64,000 nt of DNA. Source: Massilia sp. CF038. GTDB taxonomy: Bacteria; Pseudomonadota; Gammaproteobacteria; Burkholderiales; Burkholderiaceae_D. Numbering within the stretch: position 1 is the first letter of the stretch; each line of letters opens with the position of its first letter. This document shows positions 53,429-61,561 of this stretch, piece after piece. The notes under the pieces were generated by a model. That model was not told the origin of the DNA and ran no database searches. It saw nothing but the letters and a program-made list of their open reading frames with translations. The stretch spans positions 124,001-188,000 of the forward strand of contig NZ_FQWU01000001.1 of assembly GCF_900129765.1 (NCBI RefSeq), in the 5' to 3' direction. The position numbers and the translations under genes are program-made.

Positions 53429-53794
53429 ATGAAAAGCAAATTGGCTGTTTTCCTGCTTCCCACCATATTCGTCGCGTTATCCGCCTGTGACTTGGCCGGA
53501 ACATGTGGAAACGAAATATCCCAAACGGTTATCTCGCCATCGGGAAAATTAAAGGCCGTGGTGTTCACTCGCAACTGCGGAGCCACAACGCGGTTTAGCA
53601 CTCAAGTTTCAATCATTCCAGCCCGAGAGGCACTACCGGGCGAGAGGGGAAACACTCTTATTCTTGACGAAATGGTGCCGCTCAATATTGTGTGGCAGTC
53701 AAATTCGGAGTTGTACGTAAATGGTATTGGTGCCGCTAAACCATTCATGCAGGCGTCTTCGATAGAAGGTGTGTCGATCAGATATGGGCGCTAA
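53429..53794 (+). CDS. Hypothetical lipoprotein
   Basis: A 121-residue protein starting MKSKLAVFLLPTIFVALSAC, a lipoprotein signal peptide with lipobox LSAC at residues 17-20. The mature part has SPSGKLKAVVFTRNCGATTRFSTQVSI, which resembles small periplasmic lipoproteins of unknown function found in many proteobacteria. Two further cysteines (CGNE, NCGATT) may pair. The start chosen leaves out an upstream stretch that reads through the repeat's edge. Confidence 0.7.
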   Translation: MKSKLAVFLLPTIFVALSACDLAGTCGNEISQTVISPSGKLKAVVFTRNCGATTRFSTQVSIIPAREALPGERGNTLILDEMVPLNIVWQSNSELYVNGIGAAKPFMQASSIEGVSIRYGR

Positions 53795-53814
53795 GTCATG
53801 AGAGTCAGTCTCAA

Positions 53815-54435
53815 ATGGTCTCTGTCGAGCGGCAAACGCCAACGACGTTAATGGCGCTACCGGGAACAATCGGCCCAAATCGGGCTTCATCTACATTGCT
53901 CCACACCTCCCGGGCAATTGGAAGATTTGCGCGTAACAAACCTGCCCTCTCATCAGATCAAAGCACGGCCCTTACAACTTATGGCGTCCTTGTTAATCCG
54001 TACGATGCGTTAGAGCGTGGCAGCTTGCCACTCGCGTGCGAAGCCGGTGCGGTATTTTTGAGAGGATCGCGAGTGTCTAGGAAACTCGTGACGATTCAAA
54101 CACCGACTTTGCGGGCAGAATTTGCTGAAAATATTTTGAACTTGGCGGAAGGCGAAGTGTGTATGGAAAACGATCAAGGCGAATCGAGCGTCCTAATTTG
54201 CAATAACAGTGGAACCCTTTCATATGTCGCAATTGAGCCATGGGGGGAAGAAGTATCACTTCAACCGGGGGATCAACTTGGTTTGGTGGCGAGAGGACCA
54301 AAGGACGCGGGACTTCTGAAGCTTGAATACGACAGAGACGCCTTGTTCCTGTACGCATGGCCCGGTTCGACCCTGAGCATTTCACTAAACGGCGAGGTAG
54401 TCGATACAGCGTCGAGAGTAATTGCGGCCATCTGA
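53815..54435 (+). CDS. Hypothetical protein
   Basis: A protein of up to 206 residues. The first ~50 residues are Ser/Thr-rich and poorly ordered; the region from about residue 85 on (VTIQTPTLRAEFAENILNLAEGEV; WGEEVSLQPGDQLGLVARG; LFLYAWPGSTLSISLNGEVV) looks like an all-beta fold. An internal ATG 12 codons in is an alternative start. It follows the lipoprotein gene by 20 bp. No function is recognised. Confidence 0.55.
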   Translation: MVSVERQTPTTLMALPGTIGPNRASSTLLHTSRAIGRFARNKPALSSDQSTALTTYGVLVNPYDALERGSLPLACEAGAVFLRGSRVSRKLVTIQTPTLRAEFAENILNLAEGEVCMENDQGESSVLICNNSGTLSYVAIEPWGEEVSLQPGDQLGLVARGPKDAGLLKLEYDRDALFLYAWPGSTLSISLNGEVVDTASRVIAAI

Positions 54436-54645
54436 CAGCGGCACGGTGCTTCGCTGATCCTGCAAGCAAGCAAGCAAGTGAGGTGAGGGTCATCCTAGCA
54501 GGGAAGGCAAAATTGAAGCAGCGTGGGCGGCGAGTCTTAACTGGAATGTTGCTTAGGCTGCGCGCGCCTAACGCAGCACGTCGTACTGCAGCGGGCGCTG
54601 CGCCTCGCTCGCCGATGGAAATTTGCCTCACCTTGCGCTCGGCAA

Positions 54646-54951
54646 TCATTCGAGCCGGTCGACAAATTCGATTCCACCAATGATATCGCCCTGAAGGATG
54701 TCGAGGACCACCATGCCGAGTACGCGGTGATGAATAGTGACACTCGTCTTAAGTTGCCGCCGGGATGCTGGCTGATTTGGATTGTTGGCCGAAACATAGC
54801 GCAGGTATGCACGGCTTTCCCAGACCCCCGCACCCCACTTGTTTATCGCGGTAGGCAACCACGAAAACTCAGCAGCTTGTGCCAGGGCATCTTCCATGAG
54901 CATTTGGGGATCAAATCCCGCTGCGAATTCGTCATTCGTATCGATGTGCAT
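54646..54951 (-). CDS. Hypothetical small protein
   Basis: A 101-residue protein beginning MHIDTNDEFAAGFDPQMLMEDALAQAAEF; a longer in-frame start would translate the 138-bp repeat and is rejected. There is no signal peptide or membrane segment. The second copy of the repeat lies about 45 bp upstream. No domain recognised. The roughly 210 bp between it and the previous gene contain a 6-bp stem TTAGGC/GCCTAA near 54552-54570 and four tandem GCAA units near 54463, but no gene. Confidence 0.5.
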   Translation of the reverse strand: MHIDTNDEFAAGFDPQMLMEDALAQAAEFSWLPTAINKWGAGVWESRAYLRYVSANNPNQPASRRQLKTSVTIHHRVLGMVVLDILQGDIIGGIEFVDRLE

Positions 54952-54996
54952 TCTCGAATCCCAGGGGCGGAAGGGAGCAGAGTGGTCCGGCCGCTT

Positions 54997-55134
54997 CTGG
55001 CCGATAGCCGACCATTGTACTTGACGTCTGTCTCGCTGATCGACCGCGCGAGAGGCGATGGCCTGGCCGTTTTTTTCGGCCGTGATTGCCGGATAGGTCG
55101 TTGATTCTAGAAGAGACGCAGCGGCTTGCCTCGC
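54997..55134. repeat. 138-bp direct repeat, copy 2
   Basis: Second copy of the 53173-53310 repeat. The bases just before it (GGTCCGGCCGCTTCTGGCC) are also partly shared with 51666-51690, so a fragment of the same repeat family lies there as well. The interval 54952-55406 otherwise contains the tRNA terminator flank and no gene that can be supported. Confidence 0.88.
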
Positions 55135-55336
55135 CATTTATCCACAGTCTGCTTGCGCCCCAAGCCGGAAGTTCAAGATTCCACAAAGCGGTCATTCACC
55201 GTTTGAATTGAGAGGCTGTGCCCACTTTGCCGGGTGAGGTCCTCTCGATGAAATGGCTAGTCTTTGCGGCTTTCACCCCAAAGAATGGCTCCAAAAAAAG
55301 CTGGCTGTCCCAGAACGGTATCAAACAAGCGCGCAC

Positions 55337-55372
55337 AAAAAAACCGCAGTCTCCTGGGGAGAACTGCGGTTT
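55337..55372 (-). terminator. Intrinsic terminator of tRNA-Met
   Basis: On the minus strand AAACCGCAG and CTGCGGTTT form a 9-bp stem with a 14-nt loop, followed by a run of seven T. It lies 34 bp downstream of the tRNA 3' end. The sequence is duplicated near 51.58-51.62 kb. Confidence 0.85.
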
Positions 55373-55406
55373 CTTGAACCTCCTGGTACCACGGAGGAGT
55401 AATTCT

Positions 55407-55483
55407 TGGTGGTGATAGGTGGACTTGAACCACCGACCCCAGCATTATGAATGCTGTGCTCTAACCAACTGAGCTATATCACC
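55407..55483 (-). tRNA. tRNA-Met (anticodon CAT), elongator type
   Basis: A 77-nt cloverleaf with encoded CCA. The 7-bp acceptor stem is GGTGATA/TATCACC with discriminator A, the D-arm GCTCAGTTGGTTAGAGC and the anticodon stem-loop CAGCA-TTCATAA-TGCTG with anticodon CAT. The T-arm is GGTGG-TTCAAGT-CCACC. The TAATGCTGGGGTC stretch after the anticodon resembles elongator tRNA-Met; an Ile-CAT (lysidine) identity is less likely. It follows miaA on the same strand. Confidence 0.95.
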
Positions 55484-55534
55484 CAACAGCCCAGCATTAT
55501 AGGCACTTCAAATCGCGCTGTCAAGCCACACACC

Positions 55535-56479
55535 CTAAACGGGTTTGTGCCCAGCGATATGCGCCAGCATCACGCCGGCCGTGTTATCAGCCAAACAATC
55601 GATCACCACACGTTCCGGCATTGCGCGCAGCCAGGTGAGCTGGCGTTTGGCCAGCTGGCGGGTGGCCACGATGCCTGTTTCGCGCAAGCCGGCGCGGTCG
55701 ATGGTGCCGTCCAGGTATTCCCAGCTTTGACGGTAACCCACGCAGCGCATTGAGGGCATGGCGGGATCAAGGTCACCGCGGGCGCGCAGGCTGGCCACTT
55801 CGGCCACGATGCCGCTGTCGTCGCTGGTGCCCAGCATCTGGTCGAATCGGGTGGCAATGCGTTGATGCAGGACGGCGCGGTCGGACGGTTCCAGTGCAAA
55901 CGAAAGCAGCTCAAAGGGCAGCGCCAGCTTCTCGCGGCCGGTCAGCAGTTCGGACATCGGGCGCCCGCTCAATTCAATGATCTCCAGGGCGCGATTGATG
56001 CGCTGCGCGTCGTTCGGCTTGAGGCGCTCGGCGGTGACCGGATCGAGTGCACGCAGCTTGGCATGCATGCCAGGCCAGCCGATGGCGGCAGCTTCGGCTT
56101 CAATGCGCCCGCGCACAGCCGTGTCAGCCGTGGGCAAGTCGTCCAGACCATCGGTCAAGCCTTTGAAATACATCATCGTGCCGCCTACCAGCAGGGGCAG
56201 TTTGCCGCGCGCGCTGATCTCGTCCACCAGGCGCAGGGTCGCGGTGCGGAACTGCGCCACCGAATATGCCTCGGTCGGGTCGATGATGTCGATCAGGTGG
56301 TGCGGCGCGCTGGCCAGTTCTTCGGCGCTGGGTTTGGCGGTGCCGATGTCCATGCCGCGGTAGACCAGGGCCGAGTCGACGGAAATGATCTCGGCCGGGA
56401 TCGCGCGCGCGATGGCTAGCGCGGCGGCAGTCTTGCCCGAAGCAGTCGGGCCCATGATGGCGACGGCAAGTGGCTTCAT
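55535..56479 (-). CDS. miaA: tRNA dimethylallyltransferase
   Basis: A 314-residue P-loop enzyme that transfers a dimethylallyl group to N6 of A37 in tRNAs reading codons that begin with U. The P-loop is [13 protein letters not shown] (residues 10-22), followed by [18 protein letters not shown] and [11 protein letters not shown], all hallmarks of MiaA. It overlaps the start region of nothing downstream; upstream its start shares four bases with the MFS gene stop. The adjacent tRNA-Met is not itself a MiaA substrate. Confidence 0.96.
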   Translation of the reverse strand: MKPLAVAIMGPTASGKTAAALAIARAIPAEIISVDSALVYRGMDIGTAKPSAEELASAPHHLIDIIDPTEAYSVAQFRTATLRLVDEISARGKLPLLVGGTMMYFKGLTDGLDDLPTADTAVRGRIEAEAAAIGWPGMHAKLRALDPVTAERLKPNDAQRINRALEIIELSGRPMSELLTGREKLALPFELLSFALEPSDRAVLHQRIATRFDQMLGTSDDSGIVAEVASLRARGDLDPAMPSMRCVGYRQSWEYLDGTIDRAGLRETGIVATRQLAKRQLTWLRAMPERVVIDCLADNTAGVMLAHIAGHKPV

Positions 56480-57702
56480 GGCGCCACCTTGGCCGTGCGT
56501 TCACTGAGCAGGCGCGCGGACGCGAAGATCAGCACACCCAGCGTGCAAGCGATGATCGCCAGTGGATACAGCGTGCCATTGAAGCTGGCGCCCACGGCAC
56601 TCCCCACCGTGAACGCGACGCTCATGTAGAGCGCCCCCATCAAGCCGGCGGCAGTGCCCGCCTGTTGCGGGAAGGGGGTGACGGAACCGGACTGCGACAC
56701 CGGAAAATTGACCCCGTGCGCGAGCATCGTCAGGAACATGGCCCCGGTCACCAGGGCCCAGTGCGCAATGCCAAAGCCGACCGCCATCAGAAACAGGGCA
56801 CCTGCCGCCAGCGACATGGTGGTGCCGATGCGCAGCGTGACGGCGGGGCCAAATTTGGGCAGAAGGCGGCGGCACAAAATGGTGCCGCTCATGTAGCCGG
56901 ACACGCCGAACGCAAAGCAAAAGCCGAACATCCCGGTGGGCACCTGCAGAATGCGGATTAATACCGGCGACGAGCCCGAAATGAATGCAAAGATCGAACC
57001 GTACGACAGCGCGCCTGGCAGCGCGTAGATCCAGAATTCGCGGGTGCCGAGCACCAGTTTGAAATTGGCTGCCAGGCCGGCCCACTCCGTGGCCCGGGGA
57101 TTTTTGTGTTCATTGGTTTCCGGCAGACGCAAAATGACGGCCACCAGCACCAGCGACGACAGCATCGAGAGTGCGACAAACGCCGCCTGCCAGCCGAAGC
57201 GCACCTGCAGGTAGGAGCCAAGAATGGGGCCACACAGCGGTGCCAGCGACAGCCAGGTGCTGGCACGCGCGACCACGCGCGCGCTGTCGCCAGGCGCGTA
57301 GGCGTCGCGCACGATGGCGCGCGCAATGATGATTGCCGAGCAGCAGCCCAGCGCCTGCAGGAAGCGGGCTGCGATCAGCATGTCGATGGTCGGCGCAAGA
57401 GCGCACAGCAGGCTGGCCAGCACGTACAGCGCCAGGCCGGTGATGACCACCGGGCGGCGGCCGTAGCGGTCCGACAGGGGGCCGATGATCAACTGCGCAC
57501 CACCAAAGGCGATCACGAACATCGACAGCGTCAGCTGCACCTTGGCGGCGGGGGCGCCAAATACCGTGCCCAGGCTGGGCAGCGAGGCCAGGTACAGGTC
57601 GGTCGACAGCGGCTGCAGCATCAGAAAGCCGATCACCAGCAGCAGAATCGGCGCCTGCGCGTAGTGCGCGAGCGGGCGTGGCGCGAGTTCGGATTGCTGC
57701 AT
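56476..57702 (-). CDS. Bcr/CflA-type MFS multidrug exporter
   Basis: A 408-residue major facilitator with twelve predicted helices. The motif-A region [25 protein letters not shown] (near residue 75) and [19 protein letters not shown] (near 128) are typical of the Bcr/CflA drug-resistance transporters. It shares its first base with the last base of the mutL stop, so mutL-MFS-miaA are likely one transcript. The substrate is unknown. Confidence 0.92.
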   Translation of the reverse strand: MQQSELAPRPLAHYAQAPILLLVIGFLMLQPLSTDLYLASLPSLGTVFGAPAAKVQLTLSMFVIAFGGAQLIIGPLSDRYGRRPVVITGLALYVLASLLCALAPTIDMLIAARFLQALGCCSAIIIARAIVRDAYAPGDSARVVARASTWLSLAPLCGPILGSYLQVRFGWQAAFVALSMLSSLVLVAVILRLPETNEHKNPRATEWAGLAANFKLVLGTREFWIYALPGALSYGSIFAFISGSSPVLIRILQVPTGMFGFCFAFGVSGYMSGTILCRRLLPKFGPAVTLRIGTTMSLAAGALFLMAVGFGIAHWALVTGAMFLTMLAHGVNFPVSQSGSVTPFPQQAGTAAGLMGALYMSVAFTVGSAVGASFNGTLYPLAIIACTLGVLIFASARLLSERTAKVAP

Positions 57703-59576
57703 TATTGGCCGCGCAAGAAAAGCTTGTCGAGCGCGGAGATCTCAAGCTGGACCCAGGTGGGGCGGCCATGATTGCACTGGTCGGCACGCTCGGTGCTTTC
57801 CATCTGGCGCAGCAGGGCGTTCATCTCGGGCACCGACAAAATGCGGTTGGCGCGCACCGCCGTGTGGCAGGCGAGGGTGCCAAGCAACTCGTTGCGGCGT
57901 TCGATCAGCACGCGCGAGCCGCCAAATTCGCGTACGTCGCGCAGCACGTCACGCGCCAGTGTCTGGGCGTCGGCGTTTTTCAGCAGCGTCGGGACCGAGC
58001 GCACCGCCAGGGTGGTGGGCGAGATGGCCGCGATGTCGAAGCCAAGCGCCTTGAGCGTGTCCTGGTTTTCCTGGGCGGTGCCCACCTCCACCGCATCGGC
58101 AAAGAAGGTCACGGGGATCAGCAACGACTGCACCTGCATGTCCTGGCCATCGACCTGGGCATCGAGGGCGGTCTTGAGCTGCTCGTACAAAATGCGTTCG
58201 TGCGCAGCGTGCATGTCCACCAGGACCATGCCCTTGGCATTCTGCGCCAAAATGTAAATGCCATGCAGCTGGGCCAGTGCAAAGCCGAGCGGATACTCGT
58301 CGTTGGACATGGTCTGCGCCGGCGCCACGTAGGGCGTGACCGGTGCCGTGGCTGCGCTGTCGCCACTGGCAAACAGGGCGCCGTAGCTGTCCATCTTTTG
58401 CGCCACGCCGGGCGCATCGTAGCGGCTGCCGGGGGCGTAGGGCGACGGCGAAAAGGTGGACGAGAACTGGGTGCCAAAGCTGGTTTGCTCATGCTCGCGC
58501 GGGCGCCAGGTCGAGGTGCTGCCGGCCACGTCGGCGGCAGGCAGCGGTGCCGGTGCCGTGCCGAACGCGGTGGCAGAGGTTTGCGCCAGTGCGCGCTGGA
58601 CCGCGTGGAATACAAATTGATGGACCGAGCGGCTGTCGCGGAAGCGCACTTCGATCTTGGACGGGTGCACATTGACGTCGACCAGCGCCGGGTCCAGATC
58701 AAGTGCCAGCACGTAGGAAGGGAAGCGGTCGCCATGCAGCACATCCTGATAGGCGGCGCGCACCGCGTGCACCAGCAGCTTGTCGCGCACGAAGCGCCCG
58801 TTTACATAAAAGAACTGGCCGTCGGCGCGGGCCTTGGAGGCGGTGGGCAAACCTGCGTAACCATGAATGCGCAAGGGGCCGGCTGCTTCATCGATCGACA
58901 AGCGTGCTTCGGCAAATTCGGCGCCAAGAATATGCGCGCTGCGCTTGGCCATCTCGCCCACATTCCAATGGTCGATGGTGCGGCCATTGTGCGAGAGCGA
59001 GAAAGCCACGTCGGGACGGGCAAGTGCGATGCGGCGCACGACTTCGGCGCAGTGGCCGTATTCGGTCTGCTCGGACTTGAGGAACTTGCGCCGCGCGGGG
59101 GTATTGAAATACAGGTCCTGCACGTCAATGGTGGTGCCGAAAGCGCCCGACGAAGGCGCGACCGTGCCCAGATGCGAGCCGACGATTTCCCATGCGTGCG
59201 GCGCATCGGCGGTGCGCGACGTCACGGTAACAGCAGCGACCGCGGCGATGGAGGCAAGGGCCTCGCCGCGAAAGCCGAGCGTGGCCACGTTTTCCAGATC
59301 GGTCAGGGACGCGATCTTGGACGTTGCGTGGCGCGCCAGCGCGAGCGGCAACTGCTCGGGCGAAATACCGCGTCCGTTGTCGGTGATGGCAATGCGTTTG
59401 ACGCCGCCTTCCTCGAGGCGCACCGTGATCTGGGTGGCGCCCGCATCGAGCGCGTTTTCGAGCAATTCCTTGACGACAGCGGAAGGCCGTTCCACGACCT
59501 CGCCAGCGGCAATTTGCGAAATCAGCTGATCGGGGAGGGCCTGGATTGGGCGATAAGCGGGGACGGAAGCATTCAT
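57702..59576 (-). CDS. mutL: DNA mismatch repair protein MutL
   Basis: A 624-residue GHKL ATPase that links MutS recognition to strand cleavage. The N-terminal ATPase has IAAGEVVERPSAVVKELLENALDAGA, DNGRGI and TLGFRGEALASIAAVA. The linker (about 340-430) is low in complexity. The C-terminal dimerisation domain contains QNAKGMVLVDMHAAHERILYEQLK. It lacks an obvious DQHAAxERxxYE-(x)4-E endonuclease motif, so it may need MutH or another nuclease. Length is usual for MutL. Confidence 0.96.
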   Translation of the reverse strand: MNASVPAYRPIQALPDQLISQIAAGEVVERPSAVVKELLENALDAGATQITVRLEEGGVKRIAITDNGRGISPEQLPLALARHATSKIASLTDLENVATLGFRGEALASIAAVAAVTVTSRTADAPHAWEIVGSHLGTVAPSSGAFGTTIDVQDLYFNTPARRKFLKSEQTEYGHCAEVVRRIALARPDVAFSLSHNGRTIDHWNVGEMAKRSAHILGAEFAEARLSIDEAAGPLRIHGYAGLPTASKARADGQFFYVNGRFVRDKLLVHAVRAAYQDVLHGDRFPSYVLALDLDPALVDVNVHPSKIEVRFRDSRSVHQFVFHAVQRALAQTSATAFGTAPAPLPAADVAGSTSTWRPREHEQTSFGTQFSSTFSPSPYAPGSRYDAPGVAQKMDSYGALFASGDSAATAPVTPYVAPAQTMSNDEYPLGFALAQLHGIYILAQNAKGMVLVDMHAAHERILYEQLKTALDAQVDGQDMQVQSLLIPVTFFADAVEVGTAQENQDTLKALGFDIAAISPTTLAVRSVPTLLKNADAQTLARDVLRDVREFGGSRVLIERRNELLGTLACHTAVRANRILSVPEMNALLRQMESTERADQCNHGRPTWVQLEISALDKLFLRGQ

Positions 59577-59598
59577 CCGTGAATTATATCGCCTGCAC

Positions 59599-59764
59599 CC
59601 CCGGGGTCAGACCTCATATTTGCAAAGCCCCCGGGGCTGGGGTCTGACCCCGAAGTTGCAAAAAGCACTATCTGGCCCCGGTGTCAGAGGGCGAAGGTTG
59701 AAAGTTGCAAAAAAGAGGTCTGACCCCGGCCCCGCGGTGTTGCAGAATTGAGGTCTGACCCCCG
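59599..59764. repeat. Cluster of GGGGTCAGACCCC-type short palindromic repeats
   Basis: Five related units in about 165 bp: GGGGTCAGACCT (59603), GGGGTCTGACCCC (59639-59651, perfect), a degraded CCCCGGTGTCAG unit (59676), GGTCTGACCCC (59717) and GGTCTGACCCC (59752). TTGCAAA is interspersed several times. This motif is a widespread dispersed palindromic (REP-like) element in Burkholderiales. It lies between mutL and a PPIase gene on the same strand. The last unit ends at the PPIase stop codon. Confidence 0.88.
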
Positions 59765-60685
59765 TTATTTTTGCTCGCGGACAGGAATGGTGACGTTGCA
59801 TAGTTCGACGTGGCCGGGCGCGTATTTGGTCCATGGGCCGCCGCGGTTGCGCTGGGCGTTGATCACGGCCTGGAAGCTGGCGCTGTCGGTACGCATCACT
59901 TCGAGCTTGCTGCGCTCGGCCTCGGGCACGTCGGCGGCGATGCTCACTGCCAGAATGGGCGTGGCTTGCTCCGGCTTTTCGTAGAATCCAAGGGGGCCGG
60001 TGCCGCGGGGAAGGGTGCTCAGCAACGGCATGCCGCTTACGACCCGGCCGACCATGGTGATGTTGCGATCCAGGTGACGCGGGGCGTGGCCGTTCACCGC
60101 GTACAGCGAGGTGCCGCTACCGCTGCCGGCGTCACTGTCGCGCCCCACCCCCACCACGCCGTAGCAATGCGCCATCCAGGCCACGCCGGCTTTGGGGTCG
60201 CGCGCGACGGGAAAGCCGTTCGAGTGGCCGACCTGGGCCGCGTACACGTCGCGCTCGGCCAGGCGCGTGAAGCCTTTGTCGTTTTTAACGGGGATGGTAA
60301 ATTCTGCCGCCAGCGCCGATTTGGCGGTCTTCACCGGTTTCGGGTTCTTTTCGTCCGCGTCGCCCCATTGCACGACGTAGTTGTCTTGTGAACGGATCAC
60401 GGCCAGGCCGTCGAAATAGTGTTCGCGTGCCAGGGCCTTGATGTTGGCCACGTGCATGGGCGCAAAGCCCGGCGCCAGTTCGATGACCACCCGTCCAGCC
60501 GCTGTCTGCAGGTACAGGGTGTTGTCCGGGTCCAGCGCGCGCCAGTCGCTGGCGGGCGCGCCCTTGACGACGTCGGCCACGGTCGGGCGCGGCGGCAGTG
60601 GTTTGTCTTCGCGCGCCTGCGCCGGCGTCAGGCTGCCGGCCGCCAGCAGCGTCAGCGTCATGGTCATGCACATCGCATTTTGCAT
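59765..60685 (-). CDS. Secreted cyclophilin-type peptidyl-prolyl cis-trans isomerase
   Basis: A 306-residue protein starting MQNAMCMTMTLTLLAAGSLTPAQA, a signal peptide, with GGAGACAAG before the ATG. The cyclophilin core begins LYLQTAAGRVVIELAPGFAPMHVANIKALAREHYFDGLAVIRSQDNYVVQWGD and continues through GFPVARDPKAGVAWMAHCYGVVGVGRDSD, with the usual active-site region partly altered. It would assist folding of periplasmic proteins. An extended upstream frame overlaps the divergent DedA gene and is not used. Confidence 0.88.
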   Translation of the reverse strand: MQNAMCMTMTLTLLAAGSLTPAQAREDKPLPPRPTVADVVKGAPASDWRALDPDNTLYLQTAAGRVVIELAPGFAPMHVANIKALAREHYFDGLAVIRSQDNYVVQWGDADEKNPKPVKTAKSALAAEFTIPVKNDKGFTRLAERDVYAAQVGHSNGFPVARDPKAGVAWMAHCYGVVGVGRDSDAGSGSGTSLYAVNGHAPRHLDRNITMVGRVVSGMPLLSTLPRGTGPLGFYEKPEQATPILAVSIAADVPEAERSKLEVMRTDSASFQAVINAQRNRGGPWTKYAPGHVELCNVTIPVREQK

Positions 60686-60805
60686 CGTCTTGTCTCCGTG
60701 GCACGCCTGGCTTGGCGCCGGGGAATTGTAATCCGGATCACGGGGCGCCGGGGCGTTTCCAGTCCCGAAGATGGTATGATGCGCGGCTACCTTTTTGGGA
60801 TGATT

Positions 60806-61450
60806 ATGGATCTGATGCAATTTTTCGACATGATTCTGCATGTCGATAAAACCCTGGGCGTATTGCTGGCCAAATACGGCGTGTATATCTATGCCGTGCT
60901 GTTTGCGATCGTGTTCTGCGAGACCGGGCTGGTTGTGCTGTTCTTCTTCCCTGGGGACACGCTGCTGTTCATTGCCGGCGCCTTCTGCGCCACCGGTGAA
61001 ATGAATTATGCAATCCTGTCAGCGCTGCTGATCACCGCCGCCGTCACGGGCAATACGCTCAATTACTGGATTGGCTCGCGCGTGGGGCATCGGGTGTTCA
61101 CCCACGATTATCGCTGGATCAACAAGGATGCCCTCAAGCGCACCCACGAGTTTTTCGAGCGTCATGGCGGCAAGACCATCATCCTGGCGCGCTTTGTGCC
61201 GGTGGTGCGCACCTTCGCGCCGTTCGTGGCCGGCGTGTCCGACATGACGCACACCCGCTTCCAGTTTTTCAACATCACGGGCGCAGTCCTGTGGGTGATC
61301 AGCCTGGTTACTGCGGGCTATTTCTTTGGCAACATCCCGGTTGTGCGCGAACATCTGACCGCCATTGTGCTGGTCGGCGTGGGCGCCGCCGTGGTCCCCA
61401 TGGCGCTGGGCGGCTTGTATAAATTTGCTCGAAAAATGCTGAATCGATAG
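60806..61450 (+). CDS. DedA-family membrane protein
   Basis: A 214-residue polytopic membrane protein with the SNARE-associated/DedA pattern. Segments include ETGLVVLFFFPGDTLLFIAGAFCA, GNTLNYWIGSRVG, FFERHGGKTIILARFVPVVRTFAPFVAGVSDMTHTRFQFFNITGAVLW and a C-terminal helix. The conserved FxRF/ARFVPVVR arginines needed for function are present. DedA proteins are implicated in undecaprenyl-phosphate recycling and membrane homeostasis. An alternative ATG lies two codons upstream. It is divergent from the PPIase gene. Confidence 0.92.
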   Translation: MDLMQFFDMILHVDKTLGVLLAKYGVYIYAVLFAIVFCETGLVVLFFFPGDTLLFIAGAFCATGEMNYAILSALLITAAVTGNTLNYWIGSRVGHRVFTHDYRWINKDALKRTHEFFERHGGKTIILARFVPVVRTFAPFVAGVSDMTHTRFQFFNITGAVLWVISLVTAGYFFGNIPVVREHLTAIVLVGVGAAVVPMALGGLYKFARKMLNR

Positions 61451-61561
61451 ACAACAAGGTTGCCGCGCGCCACACTGGCGCGCGGAAAGTTTCTTTGTAG
61501 ATTCAAGTTTTTGACATTCGCCGCCGTTACCCAGACTGTAACGCTACTCTCTGGAAGCCCC

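Noticed and set aside
50150-55400. Chromosomal integron cassette array
   Set aside because: Small orphan genes separated by a recurring sequence suggested this, but the 138-bp repeat is not attC-like, no GTTRRRY/RYYYAAC pairs bracket the genes, orientations are mixed and no integrase is present. A TTAGGC/GCCTAA stem near 54552 lacks the needed ends.
55407-55483. tRNA-Ile with CAT (lysidine) anticodon
   Set aside because: The anticodon arm and following GGGGTC resemble elongator tRNA-Met, although only comparison with the full tRNA set can exclude Ile2.
57678-59582. 634-residue open frame opposite mutL
   Set aside because: Antisense shadow of mutL; no recognisable motif.
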